Assembly: GCA_950097015.1 (NCBI GenBank)
Contig: CATNEN010000026.1
Span: 372,001-436,000, forward strand
Length of the DNA stretch: 64,000 nt
From: Macrostomum hystrix
Lineage: Eukaryota > Platyhelminthes > Macrostomidae
Direction of reading: 5' to 3'
Made by a program: the position numbers and the translations under genes. Of the stretch, positions 47,501 to 58,135 are shown in pieces. The notes below the pieces were generated by a model. The model was not told the DNA's origin. It did no database searches and was given only the letters and a program-made list of their open reading frames with translations. Position 1 is the stretch's first letter; each line of letters opens with the position of its first letter.

Positions 47501-50500
47501 TTTGTCTTGATCTGATAGTTCTTGATCAGCTTCAATTGCAAGCCCAATATCGTTTGGATGCCACTTCAATTGTTCTTGACCATCAACATCTTGGGGTTCT
47601 TGCTGCTGACCACCGTCATCTTGGGGTTCTTGCTGCTGACCACAATCATCTTGGGGTTCTTGCTGCTGCTGACTACAATCATCTTGGGTTAAGCCCGTGA
47701 GACACACAGGGAAAATAGTCGGCTAGAGCAAATTGTGGGCCATATTTGGAGCGGATAATAAGAAACGATGGCATCTGCAATCGAGCTGCCAGTTGTTTGA
47801 ATCAAATCAACAAAGCCTAGAAAGCATTCCTTTATTCCATGCTTTGAGCCATTGTCCTGATGGGGTTCGACAATGTCGAATGTCGGCTGCTGACCAACAT
47901 TGTCTTGCTGGTTTGACACCCTTATCTTTGACCACCTACTTGTTGCAGAAGCTGGTCATGCCCTCGGTATGAAAAATCCGACGTATTTGCTTGGCACAAT
48001 TGACGCGAGCAACCTTGTTCTCCTCGGAGAGAACATGCGGGACCCACACGGCAGACACATTGCGAAGTTGCAGGTCTTCAGTCAATATTTCATGCACTGT
48101 TGATTCCCCAACCTCCAAGAAGTCAGCAAGATCTCTGACACTCACTTTTGGGTCTTCTTTCACGAGATTTCTGCAGGTCTCGATCAGCTCTGGTGTTCTC
48201 GTCGATCTCGGCCGGCCAGTACGGGCAGCTTGGGCCAGTGGGTACGACTCGTCACGGAACCTTGTGTACCATCGGTACACTGACGACAGACCAGGCGCCA
48301 CATCTCCATGCACTTTCAGCAGTTCTCCATGGCAATCAGGAGCAGATATACCAAGCTTATACCTGGTATAAGCATAAGCTTGAAACTCGTCCATCTCAAA
48401 GCAGCAGCAAGGATCAATGAAGAAAAAAGTAACTATAGATGCTTGCTTTGCCTCTGCGTTGCAGTGGCCTAGACTTCTAAGTTATAACCATCAGCCTTAC
48501 CCCCAAATTTGAAGCTAGAATCTAGCTCTTTCAGCCATAGACATATATTAAGTCAAGTGTACAGTATCTTGTCAATAGCTTGTGTCTACACTTGTGGCTC
48601 TTAGCCAAAACAAATTAAGCTAAGGCGGTGAACTTGTATTTCTCTTAGCAGGGTTAAGAAGGGGAGCCTTGGCCCCCGTGGTCGGCTTTATTTAATTGAG
48701 CTGGTACAGTTAATCTATGGGAAAAAGGGAAGGCTAGTATCCTAGTATTCTTGGTGGAACAAGTGGGGTTGTCTATGGAAATAAAAGAAAGTTAGAGTCG
48801 TAACTAAGTCTGAAATAAAAGTTCGTTTTAGACGCTACAAACACTCCCCCCCTCAACGAGTAAGAACAGTTACATTGTCATTAAAATGGACGCGTTTTAT
48901 GGGGCGTTGTTGCACTTGAAAAACTGGGCTTATAACAGGGTTTGAATTGGTCATTGAGCGCGTCTGGGGTGCAGGATCTGGCAGACGTGCCGGTTTGATG
49001 CGTTCGATTGATACCACTTGAGGTTTGCCCTTGATATCCAGGGTCATTGTGTCAGCGGAACGGTGGACGACCTTGAAAGGGCCCTGATATGGTGCTTCCA
49101 ATGGTTTTCTCACGCGATCTAATCGTGAAAGTAGTTAGAATAACACATTCTCATGACTTTCCGGACACCCGAAGTAGTCTTATTTTGCACTATTTTCAAA
49201 GAAAGCATAAGGGCCAAAGCAAATGTTTTAAACTATACTTGTGATATGTTAAAATGATCAACTTATCATGTAAAATGTATTAGAAAAAAAGTAAAGCAAA
49301 ACCCTGTCTCTGTAAGCCAGAATCGTTTTTGTTCGGTTTGAAGATGCCAGAAATTTTTATGAAAAATTAAGCACTAAATAGTGAATAACACATTTCATTC
49401 ATAACCACTAAAACTATATAATGTGGGGTGTTATTTTAAAGATAGACTTGTTTGAAACAACTTTGAATGAATAGATTTGCTTTGTACCATAAAGTATTTA
49501 AAGGTATTAAAGAGTATATTGTAAATTAGTTCACATAATTAAAAACATGACGTTCTTGTTCGGTTGATGATATTGATGCTTTACCCTATCTGTTAAGTCT
49601 TACAGTGCTTTTTAATTCTTGTCTTGACCAGACAATACAATGGAGGCAAAGATGCAGATTTGCAGACTCTTCACGCTGCAGTTGCACACTCTGCAGTGTA
49701 CAGTGCAGTCTGCATAGCAGGCAGAGTGGCAGACACAGATAGGCCCATCCACAGGGTCGCAATGTCGAATAAAAATTATTTTCCTAGAAAATCATACAAG
49801 TCAAACATCAAACGAAGTCAATTACTAAACGACATGACACGAACCAAGTCACGACCGACAGTCTGAACTGACACTGTCATTTGTCAAACAGGCATGAATA
49901 ACACTTTGAATACCAATCAAACAATAAAAATTAGACAAAATATAATCCTAGCTGTAACTCCCACCAAAAATATTCGACCCAAATTTTAAGAAATGGGGGG
50001 GATATATCCCCGTATCCCCCCCAGCATACGCCCCTGGTAACTAATAAGATCACAATACAAATTTAAGTACATTTTCTGGGCAGCAACCAATTTTTCTAGG
50101 CATTCACCAATTGCATCCTGCAAAAGTGATATCTTTTTGACAGAGAAAATGTTTCACAAGTTTAGCCATTTTCTTTGTTCTCATTGTCAGTGGTCTTTGA
50201 AGCCTTGTTGGTAACAATCCTCCGTCTTGTTGGTCTCTTGGTTTGTCTGTTGGCAGCCTTGTTGGTCCTTTTGGTCTTGCTCCCTTGCTCATTGGTCCTT
50301 TTTGATCCCTTGCTCATTGATCTCTTCTTAGAGGTCAATCTTCTTTTCTAATTCAGAAAATTAACTTTTTTATTAATTTGATGGTAATGCTGTTTTTTTA
50401 ATCGCATTCGCCAGCCGCGGCCTGAATCCGCCGCACCGCGTCAAGTCCATCTCTATGGCCAGCTTCACGCCTGAGGAGATGGAGTTTCTTAAATCACGCG

Positions 50501-53500
50501 GCAACGACCACTGCCGCCGGGTCTGGCTGGGCCTGCACGATCGCCAGGCCGGCATGCCGCCAGAGCCGGACGCTCGCAGCAATGAGCAGTCGGTGCGTGA
50601 CTTCATGGCTATCAAATACGAGAAGAAGCGCTACTATGTGTCGCCTAGTGAAGAGCTCTTCGTCGAGGCTCGGGCCATCAACCAGCCAGTGTTCGATCGC
50701 ATTGAGAAGGGCCAAGGCGCCAAGGGTGCTCGCTCCATCCTCGGCATCAACGCGCCGCCCTCAGCTACCGCCGCCAAGCTAGCAGGGCCGCCTGCCCCAG
50801 TATCCGCCTCTGCAACAAGCACAGCTAGGCCAACTGCTCCGGCATCTGCCGCTGCTGTTGCTGCTTCTCTACCCGTCTCTGCTGCACCCGCGCCGCAGCC
50901 GCAGCCGCCAGCCACAGCTAGCAACACCGCCGATCTGCTTGGCGCTGACCTGTTCAGCAGCGGCGGCGGCAGCAATGGCGTCGCTGTCAGCTCATCCGAC
51001 TCCGGATTCGCCAACTTCGACCTGCTTTCATCCGGAGGCAGCGGCGTCAGCCATTCGACAGATTTCTTCGGCGGCGGCCTTCAACAACCGTCGGCGTCAA
51101 CGGCGACTTTGCAGCCCCGAGGAGCCAGCGTCAATGCGGCAGCGGCGCCGTTGACGCAACCCCAGCCGGCTTTCGGCGGCTCCGGCCCCGCCACAGCTGA
51201 CAAGTACGCCGCCTTCGCGGACCTGTTCAACTCGGCTCCGTCCGGTTAGTTTTCTGCTGTACTGTTTCATTTAGCCCATCATAATCTCAGCCCATCCTTA
51301 TCCAACCCCTCCTTATCTCCCCCCCTCCTTATCTCACCCCTTCCTTAACCAACACCCTCCTTATTTCAGCCAATCCTTATATCACCCTCCTTATCTCACC
51401 CCTCCTTATCAACCACCCTCCTTATCTCAGCTAATCCTTATCTCAGCCAATCCTTATCTCAGCTAATCCTTATCTCAGCTAATCCTTATCTCAGCCAATC
51501 CTTATCTCAGCCAATCCTTATCTCAGCCCATCCTTATCTCACCCCATCCTAATCTCACCCATCCTTAAACCGTTTTAAGCACACCTTGTTACTGTAGGCA
51601 TTCTAATAAAAGTTTAATAAAGAGTTCAATTTGACCTTTCACTTAACAAGCAGAAGTTTTGAAGCCAATTTTGTTATGTAATTTATTTATTCGCTAGTTT
51701 AATTGCATTTCTTGTCACCTGGGCTAGATTAGTTTCGCTCTCAAAGATGTAACAACCATGCGGGCGGTTCGTTCAAATCTTAACAGTCCGATTTTTATTG
51801 CATCTCACTTTAAGATTATTTAAGTAAAATTAATTGCTTTATAATTAATAAATTGTTTCACTCACTAATGCACAGATTCAACCAATATAGAAGTCGCTAA
51901 TTCCAGTGGTAAGTAGCTAAGCATCATTGATATAGTTATGCTAATTCTACGTGTAGTTCAACTTTGTTCAAGTTCAAACAACGAAAAACTTTTTAGTTTT
52001 TGTTGCTAGGAATAATCGTTGCCTATCTCTAAGCATTATCAACTGTTATTAGTTATTAGTTATTAGGTTAGGCTCGTGACCAGCCTTTTAGATTAGATAT
52101 GGCTCCGCTTGTTGCAGTGCCCAACTGCCCATGAGTTCGCTGTATATCACAGTGTTTTTTATATATCGCGTTATTTGTCCATTTTCAAGCTATCTATGTT
52201 TGCTCTATTAATAATAAGGCTAAAGATGTGGCCTAATATTATTGCAAGAACAAGATCTTCATTATTTACTATTAATTGCTGTTTGCCTCGCGAAATCGGA
52301 CCGAGTTGCTTAGCTGTTGATTGTTTGACTTGTAATTGTCAAAGAAATCTCATTTGATTGCATCATATATTGCCGTACATTTTCGGTTTAATCATTGCAG
52401 CAGGATGGTATTTCAATAAAAATTTTATTAGGCCCCTCAGGTTCAGTCCGTCACCCACCCTAAGATCCTCAGTTCAGGGTCTCACCCACCCTAAGATCCT
52501 CAGGTTCAGTCCATCACCCACCCTAAGATCCTCAGGTTCAGTCCATCACCCACCCTAAGATCCTCAGGTTCAGTCCATCACCCACCCTAAGATCCTCAGG
52601 TTCAGGGTCTCACCCACCCTAAGATCTTCAGGTTCAGGGTCTCACCCACCTAAAGATCCTCAGGTTCAGTCCGTCACCACCCACCCTAAGATCCTCAGGT
52701 TCAGGGTCTCACCCACCCTAAGATCCTCAGGTTCAGGGTCTCACCCACCCTAAGATCCTCAGGTTCAGTCCATCACCCATCCAAAGATCCTCAGGTTCAG
52801 TCCATCACCCATCCAAAGATCCTCAGGTTCAGTCCATCACCCATCCAAAGATCCTCAGGTTCAGTCCATCACCTACCCTAAGATCCTCAGGTTCAGTCCA
52901 TCACCTACCCTAAGATCCTCAGGTTCAGTCAATCACCTACCCTAAGCCGAACCCTCAGGTTTGGGGTATTCGCAGTCCGAGCACCTGCACAAATTCTCGC
53001 TAGCTAGTCAGGCATTTTTACTAATCCAAATTGTCAGGCCCGAGTGCTTTCTCAACTGGCGTCTCCGCCCAGCCCGCTGCTGCCCCCATGCCCAGCGGAC
53101 CAATTGATTGGTCGGGCGGCGCCGGTTTCGGCGGCGGTGCCGGCAGCGGCGGCGGCATCAACTGGGGCGGCGTCGGCGGCGTCGGCAACAATGGCGGCTT
53201 TCATCCTGCTGCGACTAGCAGCGCGCCAACTTCCACGGCGCCTTGGGCCGGAGCAGCTCAGCCCAGCTGGGACGCTATGGGCGGCGGCAGCATTGGCGGA
53301 GTCTCTTCTTCGCAGTCTTGGAACGCAAACTGGGGCGGTGGCGGCGGTGGCGGCGGCGGCGGCGGCATGTCCTGGGCGTCGGCGGCTCCGGTATCAACAA
53401 CGGCGTCCTCAACAGGCTTCGGAGGCGGCGGCGGCGGCGGAGCGAGTAATCCGTTTAATCCTTTCGGCGGTGGCGGCATGCAGCCGCAGCAGCAGCCCCA

Positions 53501-53609
53501 GATTGCTAATCCATTCTTCGGTGTCGGTGGCGGAGTCGGCGGACCTCCGTCTTATTATCAGCAGCAGCAGCCGCCGCAGCCATCTGCCGGTACCAATCCG
53601 TTTCTATAA
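41526..53609 (+). CDS. AGFG1: AGFG-type ArfGAP with FG/NPF repeats
   Basis: Exons 41526-41689, 50415-51244 and 53038-53609 join in phase to 521 residues (human AGFG1 562, AGFG2 481). The ArfGAP zinc finger spans the first junction: C28-x2-C31-x16-C48-x2-C51 in HCFDCNQRGPTYVNMT...ICTGC, then RGLNPPHRVKSISMASFTPE, EMEFLKSRGND, VWLGLHD and FMAIKYEKKRYYV. The rest is low-complexity, with an Ala/Pro-rich region, NFDLLSSGG, TADKYAAFADLFNSA, Gly-rich FG repeats and NPF motifs ending in GTNPFL, as in AGFG1/2. Vertebrate AGFG links Arf GTPase control to Eps15/clathrin sorting through NPF motifs and binds nucleoporin-like partners. Intron 1 (8.7 kb) holds a nested transposon block; intron 2 holds 16-bp and 32-bp arrays. 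A 33-nt in-phase microexon is possible at 51876. A single orthologue of AGFG1/2 is assumed. Confidence 0.93.
41690..44351. other. AT-rich first part of AGFG intron 1
   Basis: Contains the long inverted repeat at 41947-42619 and otherwise nothing recognisable up to the hAT element. Confidence 0.5.
41947..42619. mobile_element. Element with about 100-bp terminal inverted repeats
   Basis: GCTTATTCCCATGGTCCCGT...TTATCCACAC...GCAGCTTGTATGAATAGG at the left is the imperfect inverse of the sequence at 42525-42619 (ending CGGGACCATGGGAATAAGC). The roughly 480-bp core is non-coding. No convincing target duplication. It may be a foldback or MITE element. Confidence 0.82.
44540..44804. mobile_element. 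MITE with CATACATG ends, copy 2 (nested in hAT)
   Basis: CATACATGTGCAAC and GTTGCGCATGTATG termini. Near-perfect 8-bp flanks TACACGTT and TACACATT. Same orientation and interior as copy 1 at 40040, with small deletions. Confidence 0.88.
44991..45088. mobile_element. MITE with CATACATG ends, copy 3 (internally deleted, inverted)
   Basis: Only 98 bp long, with both termini intact and perfect 8-bp target duplications ATGGAAAT (44983-44990 and 45089-45096). Orientation is opposite to copies 1 and 2. It lies just downstream of the hAT transposase 3' end. Confidence 0.9.
45121..47707 (-). pseudogene. hAT transposase (DUF4371/dimerisation type), decayed
   Basis: Five minus-strand segments form one transposase. 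An N-terminal part (LKWHPNDIGLAIEADQ; HYHKPTNIVYATQ) is preceded by a Gln-rich repeat. A TTF/DUF4371-like part follows (FVFCAFKDYKHFFEDGRGV; GRLGLALRGHREE; NFRALLQF; PVQNEL). The core is IMADETLDSSRTKQLS, GFVDLIQTTG, QAYDGAPNMSGETKGVQ and CVSHGLNLAINHAA. Next is TRWMERLDAG and a C-terminal hAT dimerisation domain (LPVSTATAERSFSTLKYLKN). There are two phase-0 introns: 46284-46213 (GT-AG, 72 bp) and 45945-45853 (GC-AG, 93 bp). Damage: frame changes near 47430 and near 46845, and an in-frame TGA at 45441-45439. The protein is therefore probably not made intact. The family is related to zinc finger MYM-type 1-like domesticated genes. Confidence 0.9.
47577..47695 (-). repeat. 30-bp coding repeat in the hAT N-terminus
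   Basis: Four copies of a 30-bp unit keep frame and read as repeats of QQEPQDD on the minus strand. It is the only array seen in the 38-50 kb interval. Confidence 0.85.
47695..47865 (-). pseudogene. Duplicated, internally deleted piece of the hAT transposase
   Basis: This sequence repeats 46451-46510 and 46606-46707 (GFVDLIQTTGSSIADAIVSY instead of GSSIEDAIVSY), with the intervening 95 bases missing. It sits upstream of, and in the same orientation as, the main transposase. It could be a local duplication or part of a second, deleted copy. Confidence 0.85.
47936..48394 (-). pseudogene. Mariner/SETMAR-type transposase N-terminal fragment
   Basis: 152 residues from ATG at 48394 with two helix-turn-helix units: YTRYKLGISAPDCHGELLK, YRWYTRFRDE, the hinge GRPRSTRT, then KVSVRDLADFLEVGESTVHE and WVPHVLSEENKVARV. 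The frame stops just after RRIFHTEGMTSF, before any catalytic Asp. It cannot be an active transposase. It differs from the mariner at 25280. It directly abuts the duplicated hAT fragment. Confidence 0.85.
48400..48845 (-). mobile_element. Probable 3' LTR of a gypsy-type retrotransposon
   Basis: On the minus strand a polypurine tract (TTGAGGGGGGGAG) after the pol stop is followed by TGTTTGTAGCG, the expected TG start of an LTR, and AATAAA lies within it. I could not place the CA end and found no 5' LTR, so the boundary at about 48400 is a guess. Confidence 0.55.
48853..49113 (-). pseudogene. Gypsy-type Pol C-terminus (integrase C-terminal domain)
   Basis: 86 residues: PLEAPYQGPFKVVHRSADT followed by MTLDIKGKPQVVSIERIKPA. 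This is the GPF/Y-like module at the end of Ty3/gypsy integrases. Only the 3' end of the element is present; the rest of pol and gag are missing upstream. Confidence 0.85.
49114..50414. other. End of hAT element and rest of AGFG intron 1
   Basis: AT-rich. It contains the hAT right end at 50036 and, from 50160 to 50340, degenerate CTTGTTGGTC-type repetition. No gene. Confidence 0.5.
51290..51570. repeat. 16-bp minisatellite in AGFG intron 2
   Basis: About 17 variable copies of CCTTATCTCAGCCAAT, with CACCCC variants, beginning about 50 bases after the exon 2 donor. Confidence 0.93.
51876..51908 (+). other. Possible 33-nt AGFG microexon
   Basis: The acceptor AATGCACAG and donor GTAAGT flank 33 bases that enter and leave in phase 1. 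Inclusion would add 11 residues (DSTNIEVANSS) without changing frame. Only RNA evidence could confirm it. Confidence 0.35.
52437..52950. repeat. 32-bp minisatellite in AGFG intron 2
   Basis: About 16 copies of a 32-bp unit (GGTTCAGTCCATCACCCACC then CTAAGATCCTCA), with GGGTCTC and CATCCAAAG variants clustered in sub-blocks. It ends about 85 bases before the last AGFG exon. Confidence 0.95.
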
Positions 53610-53954
53610 GTAACTGCAAACTCAATTATTTTCAATTCTTACGAGTATATTGCTAAGGAAAGCGGGTCGGGCAAGCAGTTTTTTGGCTATTGGCGAACTT
53701 GCAAATTCATAATTTTTTCCTAATATTTTCTCTTTTCGTCACTTTGATTATGTGGCAAATGGAGAACGGCGTGTTGTTGCTTCAGAGTTGAATCTCATTG
53801 CCCGCTTAAATTGCTTCCGCCACCACTATTCTCTTCAACTATTTTGACATCCTAAATTCTGTGTTAACTTTACTTTTTTTCTTCTGTAGGCAAGTCCAAT
53901 TTTAAAGTCTGTAAGTAAGAAAACAAAAGCAAAAATTTTTTTATGTCTGAAAAT

Positions 53955-54905
53955 CCACATTGATGTCAGAGAATCACCATTGTTCTAGATTTCCCCATGT
54001 TGGAGAATCCCCATTGTTCTAGACTCCCCATGTTGGAGAATCCCCATTGTTCTAGACTCCCCATGTTGGAGAATCCCCATTGTTCTAGATTTCCCCATGT
54101 TGGAGAATCCCCATTGTTCTAGATTTCCCCATGTTGGAGAATCCCCATTGATCTAGATTTCCCCATGTTGGAGAATCCCCATTGTTCTAGATTTCCCCAT
54201 GTTGGAGAATCCCCATTGTTCTAGATTTCCCCATGTTGGAGAATCCCCATTGTTCTAGATTTCCCCATGTTGGAGAATCCCCATTGTTCTAGATTTCCCC
54301 ATGTCGAAGAATCTGTTCTGGTTTCCCTTTGTCGGAGAATCCACATAGTTCTGGATTTCCCATGTCGGAGAATCCACACGGTTCTGGATTTACCTATGTC
54401 GAAGAATCCACACGGTTCTGGATTTCCCTATGTCGGAGAATCCACATGGTTCTGGATTTCCCATGTCGGAGAATCCACATAGTTCTGGATTTCCCATGTC
54501 GGAGAATCCACACGGTTCTGGATTTACCTATGTCGAAGAATCCACACGGTTCTGGATTTCCCTATGTCGGAGAATCCACATGGTTCTGGATTTCCCATGT
54601 CGGAGAATCCACATAGTTCTGGATTTCCCATGTCGGAGAATCCACATGGTTCTGGATTTCCCATGTCGGAGATTCCACATAGTTCTGGATTTCCCTATGT
54701 CGGAGAATCCACATGGTTCTGGATTTCCCATGTCGGAGAATCCACATAGTTCTAGATTTCCCATGTCGAAGAATCCCCATAGTTCTGGATTTCCCATGTC
54801 GGAGAATCCACACGGTTCTGGATTTCCCCAGGTCGGAGAATCCACACGGTTCTGGATTTCCCCAGGTCGGAGAATCCACACGGTTCTGGATTTCCCCAGG
54901 TCGGA
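53955..54905. repeat. 33/34-bp minisatellite 3' of AGFG
   Basis: About 28 copies in two sub-families. From 53955 to 54300 the unit is 34 bp (GTTGGAGAATCCCCATTGTT). From 54300 it is 33-34 bp (GTCGGAGAATCCACATAGTT). The sub-families differ at fixed sites, which suggests two rounds of expansion. It probably lies in or just beyond the AGFG 3'UTR. Confidence 0.95.
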
Positions 54906-55499
54906 GAATCGACTAATCGCAGTAATTTTCTGTTTCCAGTCGCCACTAATGTAAACTGTTTGAAATATTCGTGTCTGCTCTCTATTTCTCTGTCTCGATC
55001 TTTCATTAAAATGGAATCGTTTTTAAAAGCAAGAATTTTTCCCTTCTCTAGTGTTGTTAGTAGACAAGCTTGAGCATACGTGCACTTAGTATTTTTTATC
55101 GCCATGTAGACACAGTACTCATTTCTTTTCTGTCGTCAGTCCAGATATATAGAGCTAATTGTCTTGTTTTTCTTTGTTACCATGCATAAAAATGCGTGTT
55201 GAGCATGTTTATCACCTTGTTGAGCCTTTCGTCTGCTCTGCTATTTGTTCGACCGCTCTTCTGTTCGTGTGTCAGCTTGCACCCTTGGCCGCCGCAGTGT
55301 GCTTTGCTGCCCCAAATGTGTGATTGCTTTGTACAGCCTGTGTGCCCCCCAAAATGGGCCGTGTTGCTGTTCCAATCACTTGGCTGTATTTGTATTTTTG
55401 CCAACATCTTTCGTCTCCCTACCTTGTGCTCATTTTCGTTTAGTTATCTTTATCTTGTCCATTTTATTTTGTTATATCTCTTCTGCTCTACTCTCCGCA
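54906..55499. other. Spacer between two arrays
   Basis: No gene recognised; open frames on both strands lack homology. Confidence 0.45.
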
Positions 55500-56330
55500 G
55501 TCCTTAACCACATCCTTCCCCTGTGACTCTACCCCGTTTCTCCGTATCCTTCCCCTCTGATTCTACCCCATTTCTCCCCATCCTTCCCCTGTGACTCTTC
55601 CCCATTTCTCCCCATCCTTCCCCTGTGACTCTACCCCATTTCTCCCCATCCTTCCCCTGTGACTCTACCCCATTTCTCCCCATCCTTCCCCTGTGACTCT
55701 ACCCCATTTCTCCCCATCCTTCCCCTGTGACTCTACCCCATTTCTCCCCATCCTTCCCCTGTGACTCTACCCCATTTCTCCCCATCCTTCCTCTATGACT
55801 CTTCCCATTTCTCCCAATCCTTCCCCTGTGACTCTACCCCATTTCTCCCCATCCTTCCCCTGTGACTCTACCCCATTTCTCCCCATCCTTCCTCTATGAC
55901 TCTTCCCATTTCTCCCAATCCTTCCCCTGTGACTCTACCCCATTTCTCCCCATCCTTCCCCTGTGACTCTACCCCATTTCTCCCCATCCTTCCCCTGTGT
56001 CTCTACCCCATTTCTCCCCATCCTTCCCCTGTGACTCTACCCCATTTCTCCCCATCCTTCCCCTGTGACTCTACCCCATTTCTCCCCATCCTTCCCCTGT
56101 GACTCTACCCCCTTTCTCCCCATCCTTCCCCTGTGACTACCCCATTTCTCCCCATCCTTCCTCTATGACTCTTCCCATTTCTCCCAATCCTTCCCCTGTG
56201 ACTCTACCCCATTTCTCCCCATCCTTCCCTTGTGACTGTACCCCATTTCTTCCCTTCCTCCCCCGTGACTCAAACCCCAGTTCTTTCCTACCTTCCCCTC
56301 TTTCCGTGCCCCTGCTTTGACCCAACTTTC
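55500..56330. repeat. 34-bp minisatellite
   Basis: About 24 copies of a 34-bp pyrimidine-rich unit (CCATCCTTCCCCTGTGACTC then TACCCCATTTCTCC). A CCTCTATGACTCTTCC variant recurs about every six units, hinting at higher-order structure. Confidence 0.95.
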
Positions 56331-57619
56331 ATATTCTTCATCCACCCGTTCTTGTCTCATTCCTTCATATCTCACATTCCCACATTGTCTCTGCTGCTCA
56401 TTTCGTAAATTTCGTGCAATTTCGCGATCCCGTTCCCAATGTCCGTTCTCTAAGACCTATATTTGTTGTGCATACTACAAGTAGTATACTTTGTCAGAGT
56501 ACAAATTCAGTGTATTCGGCACGCGCCCTTATAATTTATGCCGCTGGTTTATGCAAAATTCTTTAGTTTTGATTGCTAATTTGCTATTTAAATTCCATCG
56601 CGCGCACACATTGCCGTACGTTTTGGTGTATGCTTTACACTTTTCTGTCTTAAAATAAGACTTCAAGTGTTGCTTGGTATATCTTTAGTGCAGGCAGATT
56701 TACTAAAATAACTATCTTATCTTAACGACTGACGCTAACAGCTACGCCACAGTATCTTCTTCGATTTCTTCTGGGAATTTCCGATGACAAAAACGCCTTT
56801 CAAGCTGTTCTTATAGGACTAACTGATCTGTTGCAATCACATTTGTCTGTCTCCCAGTTCTGTTTCAACATAACATTTCTTTTCTGTGGCGATTCCTAAA
56901 TGATTTCCAATTATTCAATGCATACTACTCTTATCTGTGTTACTGTTCAGTAGTATATCATTAAGGGCCGCATAGCCTTTCTAAACTGCAGAGCGCTGAA
57001 CTGACCCAATTGTGATTGTTTCTGGCTTTAACTGAGTCGCTTCTCTTTGCTCTCTCGCTGTCTCTCGCTCTCCGTTTAATTCCCTATATTTTTTCGCTGG
57101 ATAGACTTGGATTAATTTGACGCATGCATACTTGAACACTATAATTAAATATCCACGCATATACTTGCATAAATATATTTATTTACAGGCCTAAAGTATA
57201 ACTATTGGCTCTTTAAAATAGCAAGATTGTCAAAATTGTTAAAGCGTTTAAATCTAGCCGAATATTTTTAACTGTCCTGGTGTTTTATATTAAATTCAGT
57301 TTAAATTCCTAGTTTAAAGTAGGTAATTAGGTTCCTGTCAGACAATCATCGTTTTGGCAGTCAGACAAAGTCGGCAATGATTGCATCAAAGTGGTTAACC
57401 GTTCCGATTTTGAATTAAATTCTTATTAGCAAGAGCGGCCTCATCAACTGACCGAAAGTATATAGGCCGTTTGGTTTGAAGCAGAAGCTGCAACCACCGT
57501 GCCACCAGCCGCTGCCACACTTATTTTCACAGTTGAATGTAGACTTTTAATCGTACTTGTCATACATGGCACTTCACTCGTTGGATGGAGACTTCTGAAC
57601 CATAAATAATAACAAACAT
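56331..57619. other. Gene-poor spacer
   Basis: AT-rich; nothing recognised. Confidence 0.5.
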
Positions 57620-57838
57620 TGCAGGAGTGCTGCGGGCAATGGCACATCATTTGGTGACACTCGACCCACAGCCAGCGAGGAGGCAATTCTGCCCATTTTC
57701 GCTGACTCCTGAGCATACACGCACACAGATACTGTACGCAGGCACATGCTCACACAAGGGTGTACAACTGCCCTGACTTTCTCATCTTCAAGGTAGTGTA
57801 CACTTTCAATGTGACTTGGAGGTTGGCCCTCAAGGACC
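57620..57838 (-). mobile_element. SINE body, 5'-truncated copy
   Basis: Closely matches the body of the SINE at 27672-28038 on the same strand (GGCAGAATTGCCTCCTCGCT, GCCCGCAGCACTCCTGCAAT) but lacks the tRNA-like head. 5' truncation is usual for LINE-mobilised SINEs. Confidence 0.85.
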
Positions 57839-57857
57839 ACTAGGAGTAGGACAGAAA

Positions 57858-58135
57858 ACTACGTTTCTTAGAAAAATAATTATGGCTGGTTTTCGCGAAA
57901 AATACGCTATGGAGATAGGAAATTTAGGAAATAGGAGATTTAAAGGATGACAGGTTTTGACTTGAAGCAGAGATACGAAGCTGTACATGTACATGACAGT
58001 TTGATCTTCATACGGTTTTCTTTACTTATAAAGATCCAATTCACTGGCAATGTTTTTGCAGTTTTTGTTTTTAGCTATCTCCGTAGTGTATTTTTTCGCC
58101 AAAAACTGCCTTCAATTTTTTTCTAAGAAACGAAG
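57858..58135. mobile_element. MITE-like inverted repeat, about 60-bp arms
   Basis: ACTACGTTTCTTAGAAAAAT...CGAAAAATACGCTATGGAGA at the left pairs with TCTCCGTAGTGTATTTTTTC...TTCTAAGAAACGAAGT at the right. The core is about 150 bp. It starts within about 20 bp of the truncated SINE. Confidence 0.75.

Larger units (their letters stand above)
44352..50036 (-). mobile_element. hAT DNA transposon, 5.7 kb, with nested insertions
   Basis: Ends CAGTGGCGTATGCTGG and CCAGCATACGCCCCTG are inverted repeats of the hAT type (CAGKGGCG). Perfect 8-bp target duplications GTAACTAA lie at 44344-44351 and 50037-50044. The minus strand carries a decayed hAT transposase. Nested inside are two CATACATG MITEs, a duplicated transposase fragment, a mariner-type N-terminal fragment and a gypsy 3' end. 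All lie within AGFG intron 1. Confidence 0.93.

Noticed and set aside
54267-54954. Repetitive SENPHSSGFPM-like frames on both strands
   Set aside because: Read-through of the 33/34-bp array 3' of AGFG; no start context or splice link to an exon.
57444-57840. Minus-strand frames of 88-90 residues, and similar frames at 27635-28132
   Set aside because: They are translations of the SINE body, which is non-coding; the two loci share it by transposition.
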